Of a stretch of DNA of 64,000 nucleotides, positions 49,841 through 57,054 are shown in pieces (within the stretch, counting starts at the first letter, position 1; the number at the start of each line of letters is the position of its first letter). The notes below the pieces were generated by a model. That model did not search any database and had not been told where the DNA came from. It worked only from the letters and a program-made list of their open reading frames with translations. Source of the DNA: JAFAGX01 sp035623255 (GTDB lineage: Bacteria; Acidobacteriota; Terriglobia; Terriglobales; Acidobacteriaceae); NCBI GenBank assembly GCA_035623255.1, contig DASPTU010000061.1:20977-84976 (forward strand), read 5' to 3'. The position numbers were made by a program, and so were the translations under genes.

Positions 49841-51328
49841 TTACTGTGGTTTCCAGCGCAGGATGGGCTTTCTGGCGGCGGTGACTTCATCCAGCCGCGA
49901 CACGCGGGTGGAATGCGGAGCATCCAGGACGATCTGCGGATCTTCATTCACCTCATCAGCGATGAAGCGCATGGCTTCGATAAAAAGATCCATTTCCTCC
50001 TTGGGTTCGCTCTCCGTAGGCTCAATCATGAGAGCGCCGGGAACAATCAGCGGAAAAGCTGTGGTATAGGGATGAAAGCCGTAATCGATAAGGCGTTTGG
50101 CAATGTCCATGGTACGCACGCCTTTCTTTGCCTGCAGCTTGTCACTAAAAACGACTTCATGCATGCTGGGTGTTGAGTAAGGCAGGTCATACGCGCCTTC
50201 CAAGCCCTTGCGGATGTAATTGGCGTTGAGTACGGCGTCTTCGGTCGTTTGGCGCAACCCATCCGGACCGTTCGCAAAGATGTAAGCCAGTGCGCGAACA
50301 AACATCCCGAAATTTCCGTAGAACGCACGCACTCGCCCAACGGATTGCGGGCGGTTGTACTCGAAACCCAGAGTTCCGTCGGGTTTTGTGATCATGACCG
50401 GCTTCGGCAGAAACGGTTCCAGGAAGTTCTTCACCGCTACTGGACCTGAGCCGGGACCGCCTCCGCCGTGCGGAGTAGAGAAAGTTTTATGAAGGTTAAG
50501 ATGCATCAGATCAACGCCGAAGTCGCCGGGACGGACCTTGCCAACCAGTGCATTCATGTTGGCGCCATCCATGTAAAGGAGGCCGCCTTTGGCGTGCATG
50601 ATGTCAGCGATGTTGTGGATTTCCTGCTCGAAAACCCCCAGCGTATTGGGGTTGGTGAGCATGAGCGCCGCTACGTCTTCGTTCATCTGTGCGGCTAGAG
50701 CGGCAACATCTACCATGCCTTGCGAGTTGGACTTCAGGTTCTCAACAGCGTAGCCGACGGTCGTGGCAGTTGCGGGATTGGTGCCATGCGCCGAATCGGG
50801 AATCAGAATTTTCTTACGCGGATGCCCTTTTGATTGATGATGCGCGCGTACCATCAGCAGACCGGTCAACTCGCCGTGCGCACCGGCGGCCGGCTGCAGC
50901 GTGATCGCGTCCATGCCGGTGATTTCGATCAGGCATTCACTCAAGGTCTTGAGAATGCGGAGCGCCCCCTGCGAGATTTTTTCTGGCTGGTAAGGGTGCG
51001 CGTTGGCCAGGCCATCAAACCGGGAAACGACCTCGTTCACGCGAGGGTTATATTTCATAGTGCAGGAACCAAGCGGATACATGCCGAGGTCGATGGCGTA
51101 GTTCCATGTCGAAAGTCGAGTAAAGTGGCGGATAATTTCAATCTCGCTTACTTCGGGCATGCTTCCGAGGTCTTTTCTTAGGGAGTTGCCGAGGATTTGG
51201 CTGGCATCAACCTCAGGCACGTCCAGAGGTGGCAGCTTCCAGGCTGCCTTGCCCGGGGACGATTTCTCAAAAATCAGACCTTCGTTCTGGCTGACGTGCC
51301 GTGTGGCTTTGCGGGTCTGGTGTTTCAC
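49841..51328 (-). CDS. gcvPB: Glycine dehydrogenase (decarboxylating) subunit 2
   Basis: 495 residues. P-protein features: the PLP lysine in LNLHKTFSTPHGGGGPGSGPV, then ILIPDSAHGTNPATAT, LYMDGANMNALVG and FHPYTTAFPLIVPGALMIEPTESE. With subunit 1 it decarboxylates glycine and passes the aminomethyl group to lipoyl-GcvH. The start overlaps the gcvPA stop by 4 bp. The P-protein is split in two, as in Thermus and Firmicutes, unlike the one-chain E. coli GcvP. Confidence 0.95.
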   Translation of the reverse strand: MKHQTRKATRHVSQNEGLIFEKSSPGKAAWKLPPLDVPEVDASQILGNSLRKDLGSMPEVSEIEIIRHFTRLSTWNYAIDLGMYPLGSCTMKYNPRVNEVVSRFDGLANAHPYQPEKISQGALRILKTLSECLIEITGMDAITLQPAAGAHGELTGLLMVRAHHQSKGHPRKKILIPDSAHGTNPATATTVGYAVENLKSNSQGMVDVAALAAQMNEDVAALMLTNPNTLGVFEQEIHNIADIMHAKGGLLYMDGANMNALVGKVRPGDFGVDLMHLNLHKTFSTPHGGGGPGSGPVAVKNFLEPFLPKPVMITKPDGTLGFEYNRPQSVGRVRAFYGNFGMFVRALAYIFANGPDGLRQTTEDAVLNANYIRKGLEGAYDLPYSTPSMHEVVFSDKLQAKKGVRTMDIAKRLIDYGFHPYTTAFPLIVPGALMIEPTESEPKEEMDLFIEAMRFIADEVNEDPQIVLDAPHSTRVSRLDEVTAARKPILRWKPQ

Positions 51329-52704
51329 CGCGCTACCTCCTGCACGTCGGCCTCAGGCGCAGGTTTCGTTGTGCGTTGTCCCTCGGTAATCACCTGTGCT
51401 GTCGTGTCGATCGCTGTCCGAGTTGTCATTTCAGTGCAGCACCACAGCGCCGCATTGCCCAATTCCGGGTAGAACTTCTTTAACGGCAAACCGCCGATGA
51501 TCTTGTGTCCAAGAAGCCGATTGTTAATGGAGTACGGGTCTTCGCCCGTTTGAAGCACAAACTCGTTGAAGCGTGGCGCACCTGGGAAAAGCACTTTGGC
51601 GTGCTTGCTGAACTGAGCTGCGGCGTAGGCGGCTTTCGCAAGATTCCGCCTGGCTAGCTCGCGAAGTCCGACCTTGCCGTAAACCGTCATGAAGATGTTG
51701 ACCATCAACGCGACCAGTGCCTGATTGGTGCAGATGTTGGAGGTCGCCTTCTCGCGGCGAATGTGCTGTTCGCGAGTCGCAAGAGTGAGCACGAATCCAC
51801 GTTTGCCGTTGCGATCTGTAGTTTGGCCGACCAGCCGCCCCGGCATCTGCCGGACATACTGTTCACGCGTCGCGATCACCCCGCAATAGGGTCCACCAAA
51901 GCCGAGCGGCACGCCAAACGATTGCGCTTCCATGGCGACGATATCAGCCTGGCGCGGCGGCTCGACAATCCCCAGAGACACAGCCTCGGCAATCGAAACT
52001 ACCAACATGGCTCCTTGTTTGTGAGCGATGTCCGCGATCGCAGCGACGTCTTCTATTGTGCCGAAGAAATTGGGCGATTGAATCAGGACGCAAGCCGTTT
52101 GAGCAGTGACGGCTTGTTCGAGTTCCTTCAAGTTGATGCGACAGCTGTCGACAAATCCTGCGGTGGCAAGCGCAAGTCCCTGATGCCGAGCATAAGTGGA
52201 AAGCACCTCGCGATATTCAGGATGAACGCTGCGGGCGATGACGACGGAATGGCGTCCCGTAAGACGCGCCGCCATCATTACTGCTTCGGTCGCCGCAGTC
52301 GAGCCGTCATACATGGACGCATTGGCTACTTCCATTCCGGTGAGTTCCGAAATCATGGTCTGGAACTCAAAGATCGATTGCAGCGTGCCCTGAGATACCT
52401 CGGCCTGATAGGGGGTGTAAGCAGTCAGGAATTCACCGCGCGAGATCAGAGAGTCGATGATGACTGGACGATAATGAAGATAAGCTCCAGCGCCCAGAAA
52501 ACTGGTATAGGAGTCACCGTTTTCTCGCGACCGTTCGCGGAACCAGTCCACAATTTCCGATTCGGCCATTTGCCGCGGAATCTTGAGATCGCGGTTGAGC
52601 CGATACTCCGCGGGTATGGGCGCAAACAGGTCGTCGATAGATCGCGCTCCAATAGCTTTGAGGATTGCTTCGCGGTCAGCTGGAGATTTAGGCAGATAAC
52701 GCAT
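51325..52704 (-). CDS. gcvPA: Glycine dehydrogenase (decarboxylating) subunit 1
   Basis: 459 residues. MRYLPKSPADREAILKAIG at the start, then SFLGAGAYLHYRPVIIDSLISRGEFLTAYTPYQ and MYDGSTAATEAVMMA, all typical of GcvPA; QAEVSQGTLQSIFEFQ and EAQSFGVPLGFGGPY follow. It forms the heterotetrameric P-protein with gcvPB. It lies 107 bp downstream of gcvH. Confidence 0.95.
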   Translation of the reverse strand: MRYLPKSPADREAILKAIGARSIDDLFAPIPAEYRLNRDLKIPRQMAESEIVDWFRERSRENGDSYTSFLGAGAYLHYRPVIIDSLISRGEFLTAYTPYQAEVSQGTLQSIFEFQTMISELTGMEVANASMYDGSTAATEAVMMAARLTGRHSVVIARSVHPEYREVLSTYARHQGLALATAGFVDSCRINLKELEQAVTAQTACVLIQSPNFFGTIEDVAAIADIAHKQGAMLVVSIAEAVSLGIVEPPRQADIVAMEAQSFGVPLGFGGPYCGVIATREQYVRQMPGRLVGQTTDRNGKRGFVLTLATREQHIRREKATSNICTNQALVALMVNIFMTVYGKVGLRELARRNLAKAAYAAAQFSKHAKVLFPGAPRFNEFVLQTGEDPYSINNRLLGHKIIGGLPLKKFYPELGNAALWCCTEMTTRTAIDTTAQVITEGQRTTKPAPEADVQEVAR

Positions 52705-52811
52705 CGAGTGAAATTATTTGATGTAGCAAGAGGCTGCCAGGATTTTGAGTCGGTAATTCGGGATTTCTGGGCAAACAAGGGCCATTCGAGAGTTCGCAAT
52801 TCGACAATCGC

Positions 52812-53201
52812 TTAATGCCCTCCCTCTTCGGCAACGAATTTCTCATAATCGGCAGCGGAAAGCAGTGATTTCAATTCATCGGGACTTTTCAGTTTAATCT
52901 TGAGCATCCACGCGCCATGTGCGTCTTGGTTGATCTTCTCCGGCGACTTGGCCAACTCATCGTTTATTGCCATCACCGTGCCGGAAACGGGAGCGTACAA
53001 GTCTGAAACCGCCTTCACCGATTCAACACTGCCAAACGATTTGCCCGCAGTGATCTCAGACCCGACCTTGGGCAGGTCCACAAAAACGATGTCCCCCAGA
53101 GATTCCTGAGCGTAATTTGTAATGCCGATCGTGGCGCTCTGGCCGTCTGGCTTAGTCCATTCATGTGATTTCGCATATTTGAAGTCGCTGGGGTATGGCA
53201 T
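52812..53201 (-). CDS. gcvH: Glycine cleavage system H protein
   Basis: 129 residues from the ATG at 53201; the in-frame residues upstream look random. FKYAKSHEWTKPDG at the start, ESVKAVSDLYAPVSGTV with the lipoylated lysine, and GAWMLKIKLKSPDELKSLLSAADYEKF. It carries the aminomethyl group between P, T and L proteins. It contrasts with the lysine-less copy at 28566-29234. 16 bp separate it from gcvT. Confidence 0.96.
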   Translation of the reverse strand: MPYPSDFKYAKSHEWTKPDGQSATIGITNYAQESLGDIVFVDLPKVGSEITAGKSFGSVESVKAVSDLYAPVSGTVMAINDELAKSPEKINQDAHGAWMLKIKLKSPDELKSLLSAADYEKFVAEEGGH

Positions 53202-53217
53202 AGCTCGTTTGCTCCTG

Positions 53218-54387
53218 CTACTTTTTCGGCCGCTTATAAAAAGGAGTGGGTACCACCTGCGCCTTGACTCCCTGGCTGCGAATTTCAACATTCACCTTGG
53301 TGCCGAGCGTGCTGAACTCGGGAGGCACGTACGCGAGAGCTATGTTTTTCTTCAAAAACGGCGCGTATGAGCCGCTGGTGACATAGCCAATTTCGCGGCC
53401 ACCCTCATCCAGAACTCTGTATCCGTCCCGCGCGATACCGCGTTCGACCATCTCCAGGCCGACCAAGGTCCTTTTCAGACCCGCGGATTTTGCGCTTTCT
53501 AATGCCTGGCGTCCGATGAATTCGGTCTTCTCCATCTTGCAGAAGCGATCAAGGCCAGCTTCCCAAACGTTGATCGTATCTGAAATCTCGTGTCCGTATA
53601 GGGGCAGTTTGCCTTCCAAGCGCAAAGTGTTTCGGGCGCCGAGACCGCAGGGAAGGACGCCGAACTCTTTGCCGACGTCTAGTAGTTCGTTCCACACCAT
53701 CGCGCTTGTCTTCTCGTCAGCAGGCACATAGATCTCAAAGCCGTCTTCCGCGGTGTAGCCGGTGCGAGCGATCAAAGTATCGCCAAGATATCGACGGGTG
53801 CTCTTTTCTACGATCGCAATCGTTCCGCGAGTAACCCAGTAGAACTTCACACTGGATAGATCTGTGGAGATGGTGATCTTTTGTAAAAGCTCCTGAGCTT
53901 TCGGCCCCTGGATCGCGATCTGGGTGAAGTCGTCGGAAAGATTTTCGACTTTGCAATCAAACTGGCGGGTGTTGTTGCGCACCCAGTTGAAATCTTTTTC
54001 CCGCGTGCCGGCATTGATCACCAGCAGGTAATCGTCTTCGGCCAGGCGGTGCACGATGACATCATCGACAAACGTTCCCTGCGGATAAAGCATCGCAGAA
54101 TACTGTGCCTGCCCAATCGCCAGGCGGGAGGCATCGTTCATCGAGATGTGTTGAACAGCGTCGAGCGCCCCGCGGCCCCGCAATCGAATATCACCCATGT
54201 GCGATACGTCGAAGATACCCACTCCGGTGCGCACAGCGTTGTGTTCGGCGATGATCCCGCCCGCCGATGGATACTCGACCGGCATGTCCCAGCCATTGAA
54301 ATCCACCATTTTCGCGCCCATCTGGCGATGGACCGCATTCAGCGCCGTTTTGCGGATTGTCGGCGTGGTGGTTTCAACCGCGGACAA
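53218..54387 (-). CDS. gcvT: Glycine cleavage system aminomethyltransferase (T protein)
   Basis: About 389 residues from TTG 54387, with GAGG 5-6 nt upstream; GTG and ATG codons further up are alternatives. Folate-binding GCV_T domain: MVDFNGWDMPVEYPSAGGIIAEHNAVR, FDVSHMGDIRLRG, the Asp-containing FVDDVIVHRL, YTAEDGFEIYVP, then a C-terminal barrel with GYVTSGSYAPFLKKNIALAYV. It releases ammonia and makes methylene-tetrahydrofolate. First gene of the gcvT-gcvH-gcvPA-gcvPB operon. I find no glycine-riboswitch signature upstream. Confidence 0.94.
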   Translation of the reverse strand: MSAVETTTPTIRKTALNAVHRQMGAKMVDFNGWDMPVEYPSAGGIIAEHNAVRTGVGIFDVSHMGDIRLRGRGALDAVQHISMNDASRLAIGQAQYSAMLYPQGTFVDDVIVHRLAEDDYLLVINAGTREKDFNWVRNNTRQFDCKVENLSDDFTQIAIQGPKAQELLQKITISTDLSSVKFYWVTRGTIAIVEKSTRRYLGDTLIARTGYTAEDGFEIYVPADEKTSAMVWNELLDVGKEFGVLPCGLGARNTLRLEGKLPLYGHEISDTINVWEAGLDRFCKMEKTEFIGRQALESAKSAGLKRTLVGLEMVERGIARDGYRVLDEGGREIGYVTSGSYAPFLKKNIALAYVPPEFSTLGTKVNVEIRSQGVKAQVVPTPFYKRPKK

Positions 54388-54541
54388 TTGGTCCTCGAGT
54401 AAGTCGCAGGTCACCTGCAGATGACAAGACTTATTACCGTAACATGCGAAGTGGAAAGCCAGCAAGGAACGCAGCTTGAGGGGACTGAAACATTACCAAC
54501 GGCACTTTTCTGAGACGGGCAACGCGGTTAGAGTGGGCCTC

Positions 54542-54721
54542 ATGCCAGCCAAAACGAAGATCAGAACCCACTGCGCACAGTGCGAACAGACGGAAGATCG
54601 TTGCGAATGCGAGAAGTATTGCGTGCTTTGCCAATCGCAACTTGACGTTCGCCTCTGCACTGACGGCTTGTACTACTGCGAGCCCTGTCGCGACGCATGC
54701 GAATACAAAATTTCGGACTAA
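54542..54721 (+). CDS. Small cysteine-rich (zinc-ribbon-like) protein
   Basis: 59 residues from ATG 54542. Nine cysteines are arranged as pairs (CAQC, CEC, CVLC, then CEPC and DAC), with THCAQCEQTEDRCECEKYC and YYCEPCRDACEY. A tight zinc-binding domain is likely. It stands alone between gcvT (divergent) and DUF92 (convergent). No assigned function. Confidence 0.7.
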   Translation: MPAKTKIRTHCAQCEQTEDRCECEKYCVLCQSQLDVRLCTDGLYYCEPCRDACEYKISD

Positions 54722-54748
54722 CGAGCGCGGGCAACTCTGCTGTTCGAA

Positions 54749-55423
54749 CTAGACCTTCGCGAGCAACAGCGCAATTCCTGCAGCTGCCAACGTGCTGAGA
54801 AAATTTACCCAGTTGTTATTCAGAAATCTTCGCCGTTCCAACGTCGCCCCCAAATAACTATCGACGATCATCCCGAGGACACCGCCGAAGAGTGAAAATA
54901 AAGCCCACCTAGGCGGTACTAGGCCGACCAAAGTGCAAAGGGCGCTTATGACGAGCGCAGCGGTAACGCCGGTAGCAGTTCCAACGACGCTGACACCCCC
55001 ATCGGTTCCGGCAGATACGGCCTCCCATGTGGTAATCAGACGAACATTGCGGCCTTGCGCCTGTCCCAGTTCGCTTGAGACGGTGTCAGCAGCTGCTTCG
55101 GAGAGCGCTGCGGCAGTTGCGACCAGAAAAATCGCTTTCCCGCTCAGCGTTGACACCACGGCAAAGATCGCCGCAGTCGCCAGATTGGCCAATACCTGGG
55201 AGGCGGTTCGACCTTCGCGGCTTTCTGCCGTTCCCAGCTTCTGTTTACGCCAGTAGCCAACGCGGGTGGCAATCCATGTGAGAACAAAGACGGAGACTAA
55301 AGCTGCAAAAGCACCCGGGCCGGCTGCCGCATACAAGGCGAAACAAACAAGTGCTCCCGCCACAGAACCCGACACGCTGACACCTCGAACCAGCCGGCCG
55401 AGGCCGGCGAATACGAGTGTCAC
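54749..55423 (-). CDS. DUF92 family membrane protein
   Basis: 224 residues from GTG 55423. About six membrane helices; DUF92/TMEM19 hallmarks are GVSVSGSVAGALVCFALYAA, SEAAADTVSSELGQAQGRNVRLITTWE, GTDGGVSVVGT and SLFGGVLGMIVDSYLGATLE. The residues before GTG (reading FLITPFPSEHRLWIAAA) also look like DUF92 protein but have no normal start codon, so the true start may be atypical or further upstream. Function uncharacterised; phosphatidate-related roles have been suggested for plant members. Confidence 0.8.
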   Translation of the reverse strand: MTLVFAGLGRLVRGVSVSGSVAGALVCFALYAAAGPGAFAALVSVFVLTWIATRVGYWRKQKLGTAESREGRTASQVLANLATAAIFAVVSTLSGKAIFLVATAAALSEAAADTVSSELGQAQGRNVRLITTWEAVSAGTDGGVSVVGTATGVTAALVISALCTLVGLVPPRWALFSLFGGVLGMIVDSYLGATLERRRFLNNNWVNFLSTLAAAGIALLLAKV

Positions 55424-55579
55424 TGCCGCTGCGATCCAAAGCCGGTGTTCTGATGGAAATGGCGTAATCAGGAATCGTCTCCCTGTGTCTAGAACTGACT
55501 GCTACAGCGGAATACTAGGTATGGTAGCGGATGTGATCGCACTACACGGTATAGTCATGCAACTTTCGATTACTGCCGC

Positions 55580-55600
55580 AACCTTTGTGCATCAAAGGTT
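55580..55600. promoter_or_regulatory. Perfect inverted repeat upstream of ku
   Basis: AACCTTTG, a 5-nt centre TGCAT, then CAAAGGTT: perfect 8-bp half sites. It ends 60 bp before the ku ATG, within the region divergent from DUF92. A position near a promoter suggests an operator. Confidence 0.45.
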
Positions 55601-55660
55601 TGGTTGTAGTTTAAACTCGCGGACGTGGCGCGGCTCTGGCGCCGTCAAAAAGGGTGAACT

Positions 55661-56494
55661 ATGGCGGCCTCCGTTTGGTCCGGATATCTTACCTTCGGCC
55701 TTATCTCCATGCCCGTGCGTCTCTTCTCTGGCGCGCGCAGTTCCGGCATTTCCTTCAACATGCTGCATCGCAAGGACAACTCACGGTTGAAACAGCAGTA
55801 CGTTTGCATAACGGAAGACGTTGTCGTGGATCGCAGCGACATCGTGAAAGGCTATGAGTATCGTAAAGGCGAATACGTGGTCATCGAACCGGATGAGATC
55901 AAGAAGATCGAACCGAAAACTGCCAAGACGATGGAGATCCTCGAGTTCGTGAAGGCGGATGAAGTAGATCCCATCTATTTTGAGTCTTCCTACTACATGT
56001 TGCCGGAGGAAGCTGGCCGCCGCCCCTATGCGCTCCTGACCAAGGCCCTCGAGGAAAGTGCGTATTACGCTATCGCGAAATTAACCATGCACAATCGTGA
56101 ATACACCGTGATCCTGCGCCCGCATGAGGGTGGGATGATGCTGCACACCATGTACTACGCGGATGAAGTTCGCGAAGTGGAAGGTTTTGGCGCGCCGGAT
56201 GTCGAACTCAAGGAAGCCGAAGTTAAGGTTGCGCACCAATTGATTGAGGCGCTGGCTGCCGATTGGGACCCGGAAAAGTTCCACGACACCTTTCAAGACA
56301 ATCTCAAGAATTTGATCAAGACGAAACTGGAAGGCGGCAAGATCACCGAGGTGGAGAAGCCAAAGAAACTGGCTCCGGTTGTGGACCTCATGTCGGCATT
56401 GAAACAGAGCCTGGCCGAGATGGAAGGAAAGAAGAAACCCGCAGCCGCTACACGTGAAGCTGCCGCAGTGAAGCGCTCCCGAGGGCGCGTGTAA
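55661..56494 (+). CDS. ku: Ku protein (non-homologous end joining)
   Basis: 277 residues, typical bacterial Ku length. MAASVWSGYLTFGLISMPVRLFSGAR at the start, the minimal Ku beta-barrel core through SSYYMLPEEAGRRPYALLTKALEES and MMLHTMYYADEVREVEG, and a basic C-terminal tail (KRSRGRV) that probably binds DNA. It forms a homodimeric ring on DNA ends and recruits LigD. No ligD lies in the window. AAAGGG about 5 nt before the ATG is a good ribosome-binding site. Confidence 0.96.
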   Translation: MAASVWSGYLTFGLISMPVRLFSGARSSGISFNMLHRKDNSRLKQQYVCITEDVVVDRSDIVKGYEYRKGEYVVIEPDEIKKIEPKTAKTMEILEFVKADEVDPIYFESSYYMLPEEAGRRPYALLTKALEESAYYAIAKLTMHNREYTVILRPHEGGMMLHTMYYADEVREVEGFGAPDVELKEAEVKVAHQLIEALAADWDPEKFHDTFQDNLKNLIKTKLEGGKITEVEKPKKLAPVVDLMSALKQSLAEMEGKKKPAAATREAAAVKRSRGRV

Positions 56495-56577
56495 TCTCCT
56501 CTCGTTCTTGCGTCGAATGCCGCAAGTGGCCTATTCTTATCTGCAAGTGGGTGTGGGGAACCCGCGACAATCTTCCT

Positions 56578-56943
56578 ATGCATCGTCAGACGGCCAGGTT
56601 GCTGCTGATTTTTTTTCTCGCGAGTATTTTCACGCCGCTGGCGCTCGCGATCTCCGCCCCGGCGCCCCACGCCTGCTGCATGCGGAAGCCTCTGCATGCA
56701 GACGCGACACACGAGTCCCAATTCAATGCGCCTGCGAGTTGCTGCAGCCATGATTGCTGTCGTCCATTGACGGTTCGGCAGTGGGCCCATGTTGGTTTCT
56801 GGTCCAGTTTCCACCCGGTATTCGCTAAGCCGCTGTCACCCACCGTCCGCATCACGCGATTCTCAAACTTGTTTGTCGCTTTCCAGTCAAGTCGTGCTCC
56901 GCCCCAGTTCTCAGTTTCTGATTCTTCGCGGAGCCGAACGTAG
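56578..56943 (+). CDS. Exported Cys/His-rich protein upstream of a TonB receptor
   Basis: 121 residues from ATG 56578. Signal peptide (LLLIFFLASIFTPLALA), then HACCMRKPLHADATH and SCCSHDCCR, two Cys/His-rich clusters likely to bind a soft metal such as copper or zinc, and a basic C-terminal half. 111 bp separate it from the TonB-dependent receptor, and it may be in the same transcript. Not recognised as a named family; DUF2946-like small copper-related proteins show comparable Cys/His patterns. Confidence 0.7.
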   Translation: MHRQTARLLLIFFLASIFTPLALAISAPAPHACCMRKPLHADATHESQFNAPASCCSHDCCRPLTVRQWAHVGFWSSFHPVFAKPLSPTVRITRFSNLFVAFQSSRAPPQFSVSDSSRSRT

Positions 56944-57054
56944 ATTCTGAAGAACAAAACCTGCCCTAACAGCTAATCGAAGGGGAACCGGTTTCTCTCG
57001 ACTTCTGCGCGGTTCTGCCCGTTTCCTGCTCTCTAAACGGCGTGAGAGGACCCT

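Noticed and set aside
51763..52815. 350-codon plus-strand open frame inside gcvPA
   Set aside because: Antisense shadow of a well-conserved gene.
54388..54541. Glycine riboswitch upstream of gcvT
   Set aside because: No conserved aptamer-like elements could be identified by eye in either orientation.
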